Source: Trichosporon coremiiforme (Eukaryota > Basidiomycota > Tremellomycetes > Trichosporonales > Trichosporonaceae). From it: a DNA stretch of 64,000 bases. The DNA lies in assembly GCA_039545355.1 (NCBI GenBank), contig BCJJ01000016.1, forward strand, positions 248,001-312,000. The letters are read 5' to 3'. The translations under genes were made by a program, and so were the position numbers. The notes beneath the pieces were generated by a model that was given only the letters and a program-made list of their open reading frames with translations, was not told where the DNA came from and did not search any database. Positions 54,336 to 64,000 of the stretch are shown one piece after another (the first letter of the stretch is position 1; the number at the start of each line of letters is the position of its first letter).

Positions 54336-56027
54336 ATGTCCGGCCTGACCGACAACCGCACCCTTCAGATCCTGAAGAAAGCCCAGGCGGGCGGATACGC
54401 TGTGAACGCACAGGTCGTGTACGACGCCGGCCAAGCGCGGGCGTACGTCGATGCGTGTGAGCGCAAGAAGTCGCCCGGAATCCTCATGCTCTTCCCCATC
54501 TCTGTGCAGCAGCAGGGCGGCGCCTTCCTTCGCTACTGTCTCGACATGTGAGTCTTCCTCGTCTTCCCTCTGTCCAATTGTGCGGCCCACGCTTCACAGC
54601 TGACGAGACTGAAGAGGCCTTAGCTGACATGCGCAGCGCGCACTCAGCCTCTGTCCCGATCTCCGTCCACCTCGACCACGCCACGAGCGCAGAGCAGCTC
54701 GAGCTCGTCCTCGGCCTCGCGGACAAGGGCACCAAGTTTGACAGTATCATGGTCGACGCCTCGCACGCGGACACGGACGAGGAGAACATTGCCATCGCGC
54801 GGCCGTGGATTGAGCGCTGCAACAAGCTCGGCATCGCGACCGAGGTCGAGCTCGGACGGCTCGAGGGCGGAGAAGCCGGATTGCGCGAGATTACTGGCGC
54901 TATGCTGACTGATCCCGCCAAGGCGGAGGAGTTTGTTACTAAGTGAGTGCGGTTCTGTGGTCTTGAAGGATGGGAAAGAAGACGGTTTGGGTGGAGATGG
55001 CGATGAGGGAGCTGGTACGAGGGCTGTCTCGAGACTCGAGATCGGTAGCTCCGAGAATGGTCCCCGAGGATCATAGTGCCGAGAATTCCCAGCGCCAATT
55101 GTCTTCTCCGAGAATGCGTTCGGTGAAGAGGCTGGTTCTGAGAGCTTTCCTCCGAGTATGCTGGTCTCGAGGATACTAGTGTCGGGTTGCATCTATGGAA
55201 CGCTCTCAGAATGATGGCTCCGAGAATGATGCTCCGATAATGATGGTTCCGAGAATGATGCTCCGAGAATGATGTCTCCAAGAGCGATGTCTCCAAGAGT
55301 GATGGCTGCGATGACTAAGGCTGTGCTCTGGCATAGCAGCTCTGTCATTCAAACATATCGTTCCCAACACAACCTCCCCCGGCGTTGCTGTTCTGCGAAA
55401 GCTATCTCTGAGAATCGTGCGCCGTGAATCATGCTCCACCAATACTATCTCCGAGCATGCAGGCTCCGAGAATGCTAGGGTCGAGAATGCCGGCGCCGAG
55501 AATACCAGCGCCGAGCATGACAGTACGATAAGTGCAGCGCAGGCATCGAAGGGTTCCCGTGTGGCATTCGCTTTCACTGTCTCTTCCTTCCTCAGTGCCC
55601 ACGACTTCATGATACACAGCTGCACTTCGCCGTGAAAGATGATTGCTGACCTAACAGGACCGGCGCCGACATCCTCGCCCCTTCGATCGGAAACCTGCAC
55701 GGCAGCTACAAGTTCCTGCCTGGCGGGCCGCAGTTCGACTGGTCGATCCTCGAGGACCTTCAGAAGCGCTTCGGCTCCTCGCCGAACGGCCCCTACCTCT
55801 GCATGCACGGTACAGACGAGATCAGCGACGAGTTCTTCCGCCGCATCGTGGCCTGTGGCGTGAGCAAGATCAACGTCAACTCGTGGCTGCGCGAGCCGTA
55901 CGTCACGACGCTGAGCAAGAGCCTGCAGACGAAGACGATGCCTGAGGCTATCGATGATGCGCACGAGGCTATGGTCAAGGAGGCGGAGCGCTTCTGCGAC
56001 CTCCTCGGTAGCACGGGGAAGGCTTGA
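54336..56027 (+). CDS. Class II (zinc) aldolase-family protein, FBA/KbaY-like
   Basis: Class II aldolases split ketose 1,6-bisphosphates using Zn2+. Exons 54336-54547, 54637-54942 and 55658-56027 give 295 residues. Zinc ligands by family alignment are His85 (HLDHATS), His187 (IGNLHGSYK) and His223 (MHGTDE). The helper block VDASH and EVELGRLEGGEAG are also present. Two phosphate-binding parts differ from the usual family: HGGSG is replaced by HGTDE (223-227) and NVDT by NVNSW (245-249). Canonical fructose-bisphosphate activity is therefore doubtful. Intron 2 is 715 nt and filled with repeats. The regulator gene lies 888 nt upstream in the same orientation. Confidence 0.85.
55040..55520. repeat. 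Degenerate 15-nt repeats inside an intron
   Basis: Within intron 2 of the aldolase-family gene. Consensus is about GCTCCGAGAATGATG. A tandem block of about seven units lies at ~55215-55318 and a second block at ~55450-55520, with scattered copies between 55045 and 55200. Units differ by a few bases each. On the minus strand the 15-nt period translates to five-residue repeats such as ILGAS and ILGAG. Confidence 0.85.
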
Positions 56028-56797
56028 GCGGGTGGACAGCTGTAGTTAGAGCTATGCAGATTAAGTGGATAGACTGTGTGAGTCAGAGCAAGGAGTCGCG
56101 AGGAGCGTTGTAGACTTTCTGAAGGACTGGGTTTAAGCACCGGTGTAGAGAGGTCAGTATCTATGACCACTCTGGATGTCACCGCGGCCACCGTTCATGC
56201 ACCAACCACTACCACCACCCTCGGGGTCGCGTACGTCATCAGCTACGGCTACGTCGCGATCGAGATCTCGCTCCACACGACGCGATCGAAAGGATGCCCG
56301 CACCAAAGGACCCAACAGCCGTGAAAAGGACGAAAGGACCCTCGCTTGTTGATTCCAGGTCAGATTCCAGATTCCAGTCGTAATTAAGATGCCACCGCCA
56401 TATCGTGTGGACGGGTACGGGTTCAAGAGACCGCTCCGAGCGACACGGGGTCATGACCGAGGTTGTTGAGGTACTGATCCCCGGGTCACCGAGGCTTCCG
56501 TAGGGCCTCCGTGAGGGCTTCAGTAAGGGCTGTGCCGTCGGCCATTTCAGTATCTGACAGAATAGAAATGGTCACATTCTGTCAATGATTCCAATCGTTC
56601 CTCGCGGTGTTCTCTTCGCCGTGCATTGATACCGGTTGAAACGGGGGCGGACCCGAATCCGGAGCGAAGTTTGGGCCAACTTTGGGCGGATCTTGGGTCA
56701 TTCCGGGGCAGCGGAGACCGAGTGGATGACGCGGCTGGGCTGAAGAGCAGCGCGGATGCGGTGGCCTTTCGGAGGACTTCAAGGGCCATACAACTCC

Positions 56798-56869
56798 GAG
56801 GGCTTCGAGGGCTTCGAGGGCTGCGAGGGCTGCGAGGGCTGCGAGGGCTGCGAGGGCTTCGAGGACTTC
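56798..56869. repeat. 9-nt minisatellite, eight units
   Basis: Eight 9-nt units: GAGGGCTTC twice, GAGGGCTGC four times, GAGGGCTTC and GAGGACTTC. It is in frame with itself (Glu-Gly-Phe/Cys on the plus strand), but no gene around it is supported. Confidence 0.9.
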
Positions 56870-56939
56870 GGAAGGCTTCGAAGGTTGTTCATGTCGGCAG
56901 ACGCGCTGTGCCTCCGGTGCCGCTCCAAGCCCACTCCGA

Positions 56940-56989
56940 GAGCGCACGCCCACTCCGAGAGCGCACGCCCACTCCGAGAACCCCAGATA
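56940..56989. repeat. 19-nt direct repeat, two and a half units
   Basis: CCCACTCCGAGAGCGCACG occurs twice, followed by a partial third copy. It lies ~70 nt after the 9-nt minisatellite. Confidence 0.85.
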
Positions 56990-59110
56990 GTGTGGTTCTG
57001 CTACCGGTGCCGGGAACAGATAGAAGCGAGGTCGGAAGCTGATGGAGCAAAGGCTGCTCGGTCGATGGCGCAGCAGGAGGGTCAGAAATGCGAGTTAGCC
57101 AGCCTGTTCATCGATCTGAGCAGGGAATTGTGAAGAGAGCACAGGATCGAGAGGTGAGACTAGCATCAGCGATAGAGAAAGAGGCGCACAGAGCCAAGAC
57201 GGAACGCAAGAGAGGGTCGAGGTTAGTCCGAAACTCAATCTCGAGCCTTCGCCGAGCTCCGCGGAGGAGCGTGCCTGCTCCAGGATCTGATCGATGAGCG
57301 AGGTCGAGCTAAACGAGCGCAGTTCGGTGGGCTCAGTGGTGCTCGCTTCAGCGGGGCGATGGGGGGTGCTACTCTTTGGAGGTGACTGCAACTTGTGATG
57401 TGTGCGTCTGCTGATAGAACGACCGCAATTGCTGGTAAATGGAGCTGGGGCAACGTTCAGTAGTCTGTGGGGCGTCGCCACTCCGTCTGCTGGCTTGTGA
57501 AGCTGTCGGCCATACTGATCCTACTCGTATGTTCCTGTCTGTGAGCTGTCATGCATAGGCAGGTAAGCTGCAGTCAGCTTGTTCGGAGGGCAAACGTTCG
57601 ATGTGTTGTAGAATTCAGTTTACAGTGAGAACTCGTGGCCGATGGTGAGGAAAGTGATGTCTGCCCGTCCACGGAGTGACAGATCCACTCCTACGTTGCC
57701 GCAACTCTAGATCTCCCTTGCGGGCACATCGAACATCCCCGATCCCCCCACGGAACAGATGTATAGGCAGCCCACATGCCCACCTATTCTGAATAACCTT
57801 CCTGGTCCACATCGCGGGAACGGGTCAATTCCTGAACCTCAGGAGGAGAAATTGTAGTCGATACGAGCCACGCCATCAAGGGGCCGCCATCAATAGTTCT
57901 CTGACCCCGATATTGATGAATGGGTCTTATCTCGTAAGAAGGGGATATGTATAGGACATGCATTCATCAGCAGACATCTGTCACTTCATCACTTCACACG
58001 CTCGCAGCAAAGGAGCTGCGGTCTCGGTTCGTTTGGGCGCGTTCGGTGAGCTCGGATCGACCAGCGTCACGAAGTCTCGCCCGACAGTTTGACACAAGAA
58101 TGTCATCAAGCGGAGCGCGGAGCGGCACGCCTTGACGCCGGGCGGACTCTGGCGAGACGGAGCGCCTGCCGGGGCGGCTGTCATTTCGAGTCTCGGAGTC
58201 GTTGGGCGAGTCCATTAGCGATGGCGTCGAGGCTTCGGCGCTTCGGACTCGTTGATCCGCGATGGAGCTACACGGTTTCGTTTATGGATTAATCAAAGTC
58301 TGTCCAATTCGCCTCGGGCCATCGTCCGAGACCTCTCCTGTGGCTGAGTTCAGCCAAGACTTTTCTGCTCTAGAGCGCAGCGCGCAGCGGGTCTGCCCTT
58401 GAGGACCTGAGAGGGGATGTGAAGCTCTTTGTTGACAAGTCTCAAGAACAGGCTTCCTTAAAATGGGCCAGACGGGGGTCGAGTCGCGGCGTTCTCCGGC
58501 ACATGGCCAGCTTCAGTCTCGAGCAGGACAACGTTACGGCGGCGCCTTTCCGCACTAGCACCTCGTCGGAAGTCCAAGTCCGAAAGGCATACGATGGCGC
58601 TCACTCCCTTAGCATCTGACGCCGGTGTCCCAACTCTGTAATTGAAGATATGAAAGGAGTAGTCCTTGTACAGGATGATTAGGTCGGCGTAGCGTTCCGC
58701 GGTGGGACATGTGAACGAGCGCCACAGATGCTTCGGTCTCCGTCTGTGTGACCGTCTCTACAACTCACCCGCCCTTCGACAGTAGTGAGACATACCTGCA
58801 AGGGTGTCGAAGCATGTGGGCATTTGCTGGAGTCAGATCTCCGCCGGAGCTTTCCCCGCGATTGCAGGCATGGGTGCGTCACTCTCGCTCCACGTCACTA
58901 ACACCGAGGTGCCCGATACGAGCCGTCGGCTCGGTGCCACACGGTGGTCGACTCCTTTGCGGTCTCGCCTCATTGACGGCACCGCCTAATGCTGTGCCCG
59001 TCGGCCCTTCTTTCCTGTGGGTTGTCACCCCGCAGTCAGGTGCGACGCTGACGACTTCTGCGTCAAGTCAGCTGCCCAGCTGACCAGCGGCGCAGTCAGT
59101 AGGGTTCCGA

Positions 59111-60109
59111 TCACAAAAGGAAATCGATGTATGCGTTCCACCAGAATAAGCTTTGGAGGCATTCTACCTGGTAACTGACCCTGCGGAGTGCGAAGTACTG
59201 ACAGGTCTCGTGAACAGTCGAAGGGCGGCATGCCGTTAGCAATAAAAGGAAGTGCTCAGGAAGATCTGCGGGTTGGAAGAGATCGTACATGTGAGGTCGG
59301 CTCGTTTCGAGCATGCGAGGAGGGATCATATAGAGGCAGATTCCGCATGCTGCGACCGCCACTCCGGATGCCCCTCCAAACTGCGCGTCTGGCTGACCCG
59401 TTTGCAGGCTTAGTATTGGGTCGGAGGTACCGCCAAATCTGGTAACATCAGTGTCGGGAGCAACTTGAGATGGAGTTCGCCAAGGGGAGGCTACAGCTGG
59501 GCTGATCAGCGGCCTGAGATGGTCGAAACACTGCCCGGCGACTGCCACGGCGGTCATCGAGCCGCAGCGTCGACCCGGTTGGAACGGGCCGCCGACAGGG
59601 AACGGCGAGGAGCCGAGCAACTGCGGGGTACTTGCGCTGGGTACTTGCGCTGTGATTGCTGCTCGCCTCGCTAGCCGGAGCAGCACCAGCAAGTACGTAA
59701 CTTTTGAATGCGGTACCGTTTCCATGTCTGGGTAGTGGTCCCCGGAGTGCGGTGCCAGTCCGGAAGCGCAGGTACGCTCTGTGCCTCTGCTAGCCCATGA
59801 CTGTCCTAATTTGCAGATAATGTTTACCGGTGCTCGCTGCTGCATTCGTGACACGGTGTGTAGAATCGCGTTCGGCGCATCTGTCCGGCCCGCCGCTCTT
59901 CCCCCACTCCGTTTCGAGGATCGACGAGGCTCCCAATCACGGCTTGGGCCCCGCTCGCCGCTCTCTACCCACCGCTTGCAAGGTGCCCCGAAGCACGGCT
60001 CACTTTTTCGATACGTCTGATCGATCCTTGAACAGGATCGTCTAGTCCGACTGGCACGCACTGGCGACTTCGAAGATGGCGTTGCCGGACATCCACATCG
60101 CACCCTCAA
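59111..60109 (-). other. Unexplained 332-codon open frame
   Basis: A long uninterrupted frame on the minus strand with no recognised domain. It begins at a TTG-type codon, and internal ATGs give shorter proteins. The residue mix is not obviously protein-like in its N-terminal part. It may be chance, a decayed gene or part of a spliced gene. Confidence 0.25.
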
Positions 60110-63100
60110 ATGAGCAATTATCCCTGCCCTTCTTCAGTCGGAAGCGAGCTCGTGATCGAAATTGGGTGCCCTTTCGCCGTGAGGAACAGAAGTGCGGGGT
60201 GACGATCCTCAAAAGCGTCGGGTTTGGCGGTCATCATGTCAATGAACCGGTGTCGAGCGTCAAAATTGTCTGGAGAAACCGGTTATGTGCAAGCGGATCA
60301 GGGATGGAAAGGGTATCTATCCTAACGAGACCTGAGAGGCACAACCCGCAAGAAGTGTAGGATTTGGACGATTTTCAGCGTATTTACTCCTTTCTCAGCT
60401 CGTGTCCCATCACGGAGACTCCCAGTCTCCAAGATGCTGAAGGGCCATAAGACTGCGTCCCAACCTACGCTTCTTGCGAAAATCTTGTTGTCAACAGTCC
60501 TGTCCGTGCCGCTATCGTCAAGACCGTCTAGCGTGTGGTCCCAGCAGAGGGCCAATAGCCAGCCCTACTCCAGCAGCAAAGTTGGTGCCGAGGCCGGCCT
60601 AGCCCTTTGGCTCGGCTCGTGACTCGCACAGTTGCAGAAAGTCACAGCGATGCCGTAGACTCCTCTCGTTGATATTTCGCCGGTCCGAGCGGTTCTCAGG
60701 AGTCCAGGAGTGTTCGAAGTTTGAGCACGAGCCGATGGTCAGAGTTTCCTCAGCAATTTCAGTTTGCAACGTTAAGGTTTCGGCGCACGCAGGGATGGAC
60801 TGCAGAGGCGTTGGAGTACTGGAGTGAGCGGCTGTCCTGGTGCCAACTGCTTGTCGCCCCTATGCCGTCAGCTGCCCGTCTTCCCTGTTCAGGCGGATCA
60901 TTTGTGCTTCTCAAGCTTGTCGAGCCAGTCGTCGCACTCCTCACCTGCACCCCTGCACATCGGTGTGTCCGTGAATTGGTGCTAACGAGGTTTCGACCGC
61001 GTCGCGACCAGTAGCATAGCATGAAGCAGTAGGCCACAGCGAGCGCGGTCGTCTCATCGCACATGCCGAAGCGGGTTTGGGCCGGATGACGAGCAGAGAC
61101 AATAGGCGGCTGAGATGTGGCCGAGACAGCGGTCGATCACTCTTGGCTTAGATTACGGTCGTTGGTCACCTGGTCCGATGTCGTCGGCAGCTTCGCCTTT
61201 CGGAGTTCGAAGTACTCCGAGGCAGAGCCGTAGCTGATTGGGCGGGGTGCGGTCGAGACGACGGAGACCGTGTCATCCAGCGACGACAAGCAGATGGTTT
61301 CGGGCTCCGTCAACAGGTCATGCGATATATGACGCCACTGTGGTCGCATTCCTGAGTGGGTGGTGGATGTCCTGCAGGGATGTGCCTGGGGTCTTCCGTG
61401 ACCCGCACGCTGAAGTCGAAGACGAGACAAGAGGTCGAGGGGCGAAGAGGGAGGGTCGAAGGGGCCTGGAGGTCCGGCAGGCAATTGTTGATCGAGGACC
61501 GCCCCCTCCGACGGTTCGCTCGCCGATCTCACTCGTGACGGTGCACGACCCAGCGCAATTTGCCTAACGTCATCCGTGCAATCATTCCATCATTCCCCAC
61601 CACCCCGCCCAAACCCACTCCGAATGGAACGCGGTGATTAACCGTGCCCCACCCCTCCGGTTCACGAGCTGTGTTGCGAGCCCCGATGCCGTTGTCTGCC
61701 GTAGCTTGGACATCTTGGGTCTCCGTGCTGGTCGGCTAGTTCGCCTCGTGTGTGATCTACGTCTCCGGCTGTTGTTGCATCTGGTCTTGCGACGCATCTC
61801 GGGGATAGCGCGTGCACACTGTGCGTCCTTGTCTCAGTCGCCAAACGTGTGCTGCACCTGAAGCGGATCTAACTTATATCCGCTCAACGTTTGTGAAACG
61901 AGGAGGAGACCGCTTCACTGGTACGCGACCTGACGATTGGAATGTACTGAATTGTGCCTGGGTCAGCGCCGACGGGGTTGACGATTGCTGTTACCACTGA
62001 TTTTAACTCGAGGTATTGGCTCGCGTTCCGCCCGGAGAAGATTCAAGGTTGAAGGCTTTCGCACGCTCGGCGTGCCGTGCGCTGCCTGTCCCCGGTAAGC
62101 AGCCGGGTAGGAGAAGGCGTGTAGTCTCGTGGAGTGATGCGGGGTAAAGTGCGGCGGGCACGGGGTGCTCACGGGTAACGTCAGAGCAACACGGGCCTCG
62201 GGCTGCGTGGTCTCGGAGTCGGAGGAGCCGGAGAGCGCCGGGCGATGACGTTGGAGCACCGAGAGAGTCGGGGAGCGACGACGAGGACGGACGACGTTCG
62301 AGCGATAAAACGCTTCAATTCACCCTTTCTTCGTCAGATCACCCGAGCTCTCTGTCGGCACAGAGGAAACGGCGACCCCTTGACCTTGTTCCTGCCCGCT
62401 GCGCCTTGGGTCCTTTAGGTCCCTTTCATTGCAAACCCCTTGGCACGGCCGGCTGCTCACTTCAGCTCACCTGTTCGCCACGTCCCAGCTTCTTGACCCC
62501 TTGGGCAATATGGGAAGGTTATCTTTAGATGCACTGTGAGCTGTTACCCCGCACATACATGCTTAAATGGTCAAATGTGGCGTCACCTGCGGGTTTCCGC
62601 AAGTCGCTTTCTGGCGGAGCACTACAAGCACCTGGCCAGCACTTGAGCTTTGCTCGTGGGGTCAGGGGTTTTGGGTTTAAGCCTCCCAGGCGGATCTTCG
62701 CCGTGGATACTAGCTCAGCATCCTGCCTCTGCATGTGCGACGGAAATTCAAAACTCTGACGGCCTCTGCAAGTGTTCGAGACGATCAGCCTCGTTCTTTA
62801 AACGGCTCAGAGACGATCGTCCGTTCGCTCTGTCGTTTCCGTAGCGGTGTCCATCTGCTGAGCTTCTATCCTGGGATGATTTAGAGCAGGCGCTGACGCT
62901 CCCTGCGCCAGGCTGATCTGACTGCCGGCCCTTGATGGCCTCCTCAGCTGCATGTGGGGAAGTGCCTCGACGCGGTACGAGGAGGGAGTGATGATTTGCA
63001 GGTAGCACAGCGGAGCTTTTCCACTCGGTTTGTCGCCCCAGGTCCAACCTCAGCTGAGCACGTCAGACCCGAGAAACCGGCATGTTGGCTCTGTAGGCAT

Positions 63101-64000
63101 GTTCAAGCATGTCGCGAGGGAGCCTAGGCGCACCTGTTCCCGACCAGCCCGTGGACTGCAGGATGAAACTCTGGCCAAGGGTCCTCGGCGCCTCACGCAC
63201 TGTAAGGGACCAAGCGGCGGCAGGGTAGGGCACAGTCGTGGGTTCATGAGCATTTCCGGGTCCCTCGGTCCTTGAAGTCCTGGGTGTCCTGAATGTCCTG
63301 ACGTCCTGACGTTGAGGTCCGTGTGGTCAGTGTGCTATCACTAGATTACCAGCTAGGACGACTGCCGCGCCTGGCCCGAGAGCAAAGGGGTCCGAGCAGC
63401 AGTGCTCGGAGGAACGGCTCATGCGATTTGCCTGATATGACTTTGACCGCGCGCCAGTGCTCAGACCCAAGAGCAGAGTTGCCCAGGCTGTCTGACGAAG
63501 CACCAAGCAGGCACACAACTGCTGCTCCAGCTCGTACCTCCTTGTTGCTGGTGCATATAGCCCCGGGACGTAAAGATTCGGCACGCATAGCTCAACGCTG
63601 ACACCGAGTTACGTATCGTTCCCCATACTTGACTACCTCGCTGTTAGAGTCCCATTCCACCGCTCCACGCTGAGGATCCGAAACTAGACACTGGCGGGCT
63701 TCAAATCGACATCCCCAGTGGTCCACCAACGGTACATTACCACACACGCCGATCATCCTTCGACATCTCTTCTCCCAATAGCCGTGCCCGGGGATTATTT
63801 CGCCAAACTCGGGACAGACGATCACTTGCGACAACTCATCAGTGACAAACTACCGCGGTAGCTTTACGGTTACTGCCCTAGACCGGCGGGGCAGATCACA
63901 GTCGCACGCCTTGTACCTCGCGCTCTCGCTCGCCCTTCCTCTCGCCGGCGTTCCGACAGTGATCAGACCAATCTCGCTCGGCTGATCGATAGGCTATAGG

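Larger units (their letters stand above)
56028..64000. other. 8-kb right end without supportable genes
   Basis: No frame here gives a recognisable family, and I could not build a multi-exon gene by hand. Contents seen: a 9-nt minisatellite (56798-56869), a 19-nt duplicate (56940-56977), a GTCCTG-rich stretch (~63280-63310) and a long minus-strand open frame (59111-60109). No telomere repeat, tRNA or rRNA was seen. Confidence 0.5.

Noticed and set aside
1..64000. CRISPR arrays, integrases, toxin-antitoxin or phage-like modules
   Set aside because: No regular repeat-spacer array or such protein family was seen; the genes and introns are those of a fungal nuclear genome.

Overview
This window looks like nuclear DNA of a basidiomycete fungus, most likely a tremellomycete yeast (Trichosporonales/Cryptococcus relatives; the order is inference). 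The genes are GC-rich, closely packed on both strands and cut by many introns, mostly 36-80 nt. These introns begin GTGAGT/GTAAGT, carry a CTGAC or CTAAC branch site and end in YAG. Typical fungal families are present: two Zn2Cys6 regulators, a GT69/CAP59-type mannosyltransferase and a Dal5/TNA1-like permease. All exon joins below were made by hand; each CDS was checked so that the exon lengths sum to a whole number of codons ending in a stop.

Left part (1-20.8 kb): an acidic protein of unknown function, TAP42, a Gln-rich Zn2Cys6 regulator, ribosomal protein eL39 with one unusually long intron, a secreted expansin-like protein, S-formylglutathione hydrolase, an anion:cation symporter-type permease, an ABHD12-like hydrolase and the mitochondrial F1-ATPase chaperone ATP12. 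About 2.7 kb (15.4-18.1 kb) between the permease and the hydrolase shows no gene.

Central part (21-47.5 kb) is a dense housekeeping block: UPF1, an OAC1-like mitochondrial carrier, tRNA-His guanylyltransferase THG1, mitoribosomal bL31m, a DEK_C/SWIB protein, a GT69 glycosyltransferase, SPT5, an F-box protein, mitoribosomal bL27m, V-ATPase subunit H, splicing factor SPP2, an RpiB-type sugar-phosphate isomerase and SKP1. Several divergent pairs share short intergenic promoters (ATP12/UPF1, THG1/bL31m, F-box/bL27m, VMA13/SPP2).

Right part (47.5-64 kb) is sparse. It holds a second Zn2Cys6 regulator and a class II aldolase-family enzyme with an atypical phosphate loop. One intron of the aldolase gene is filled with a decayed 15-nt repeat. 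From 56.0 kb to the end there is no gene I can support; this stretch has minisatellites and one unexplained 332-codon open frame. I found no CRISPR array, tRNA, rRNA, recognisable transposon or clearly new defence system. The items most worth a second look are the repeat-filled aldolase intron, the altered aldolase active site and its neighbours, the long eL39 intron, and the gene-free right end.
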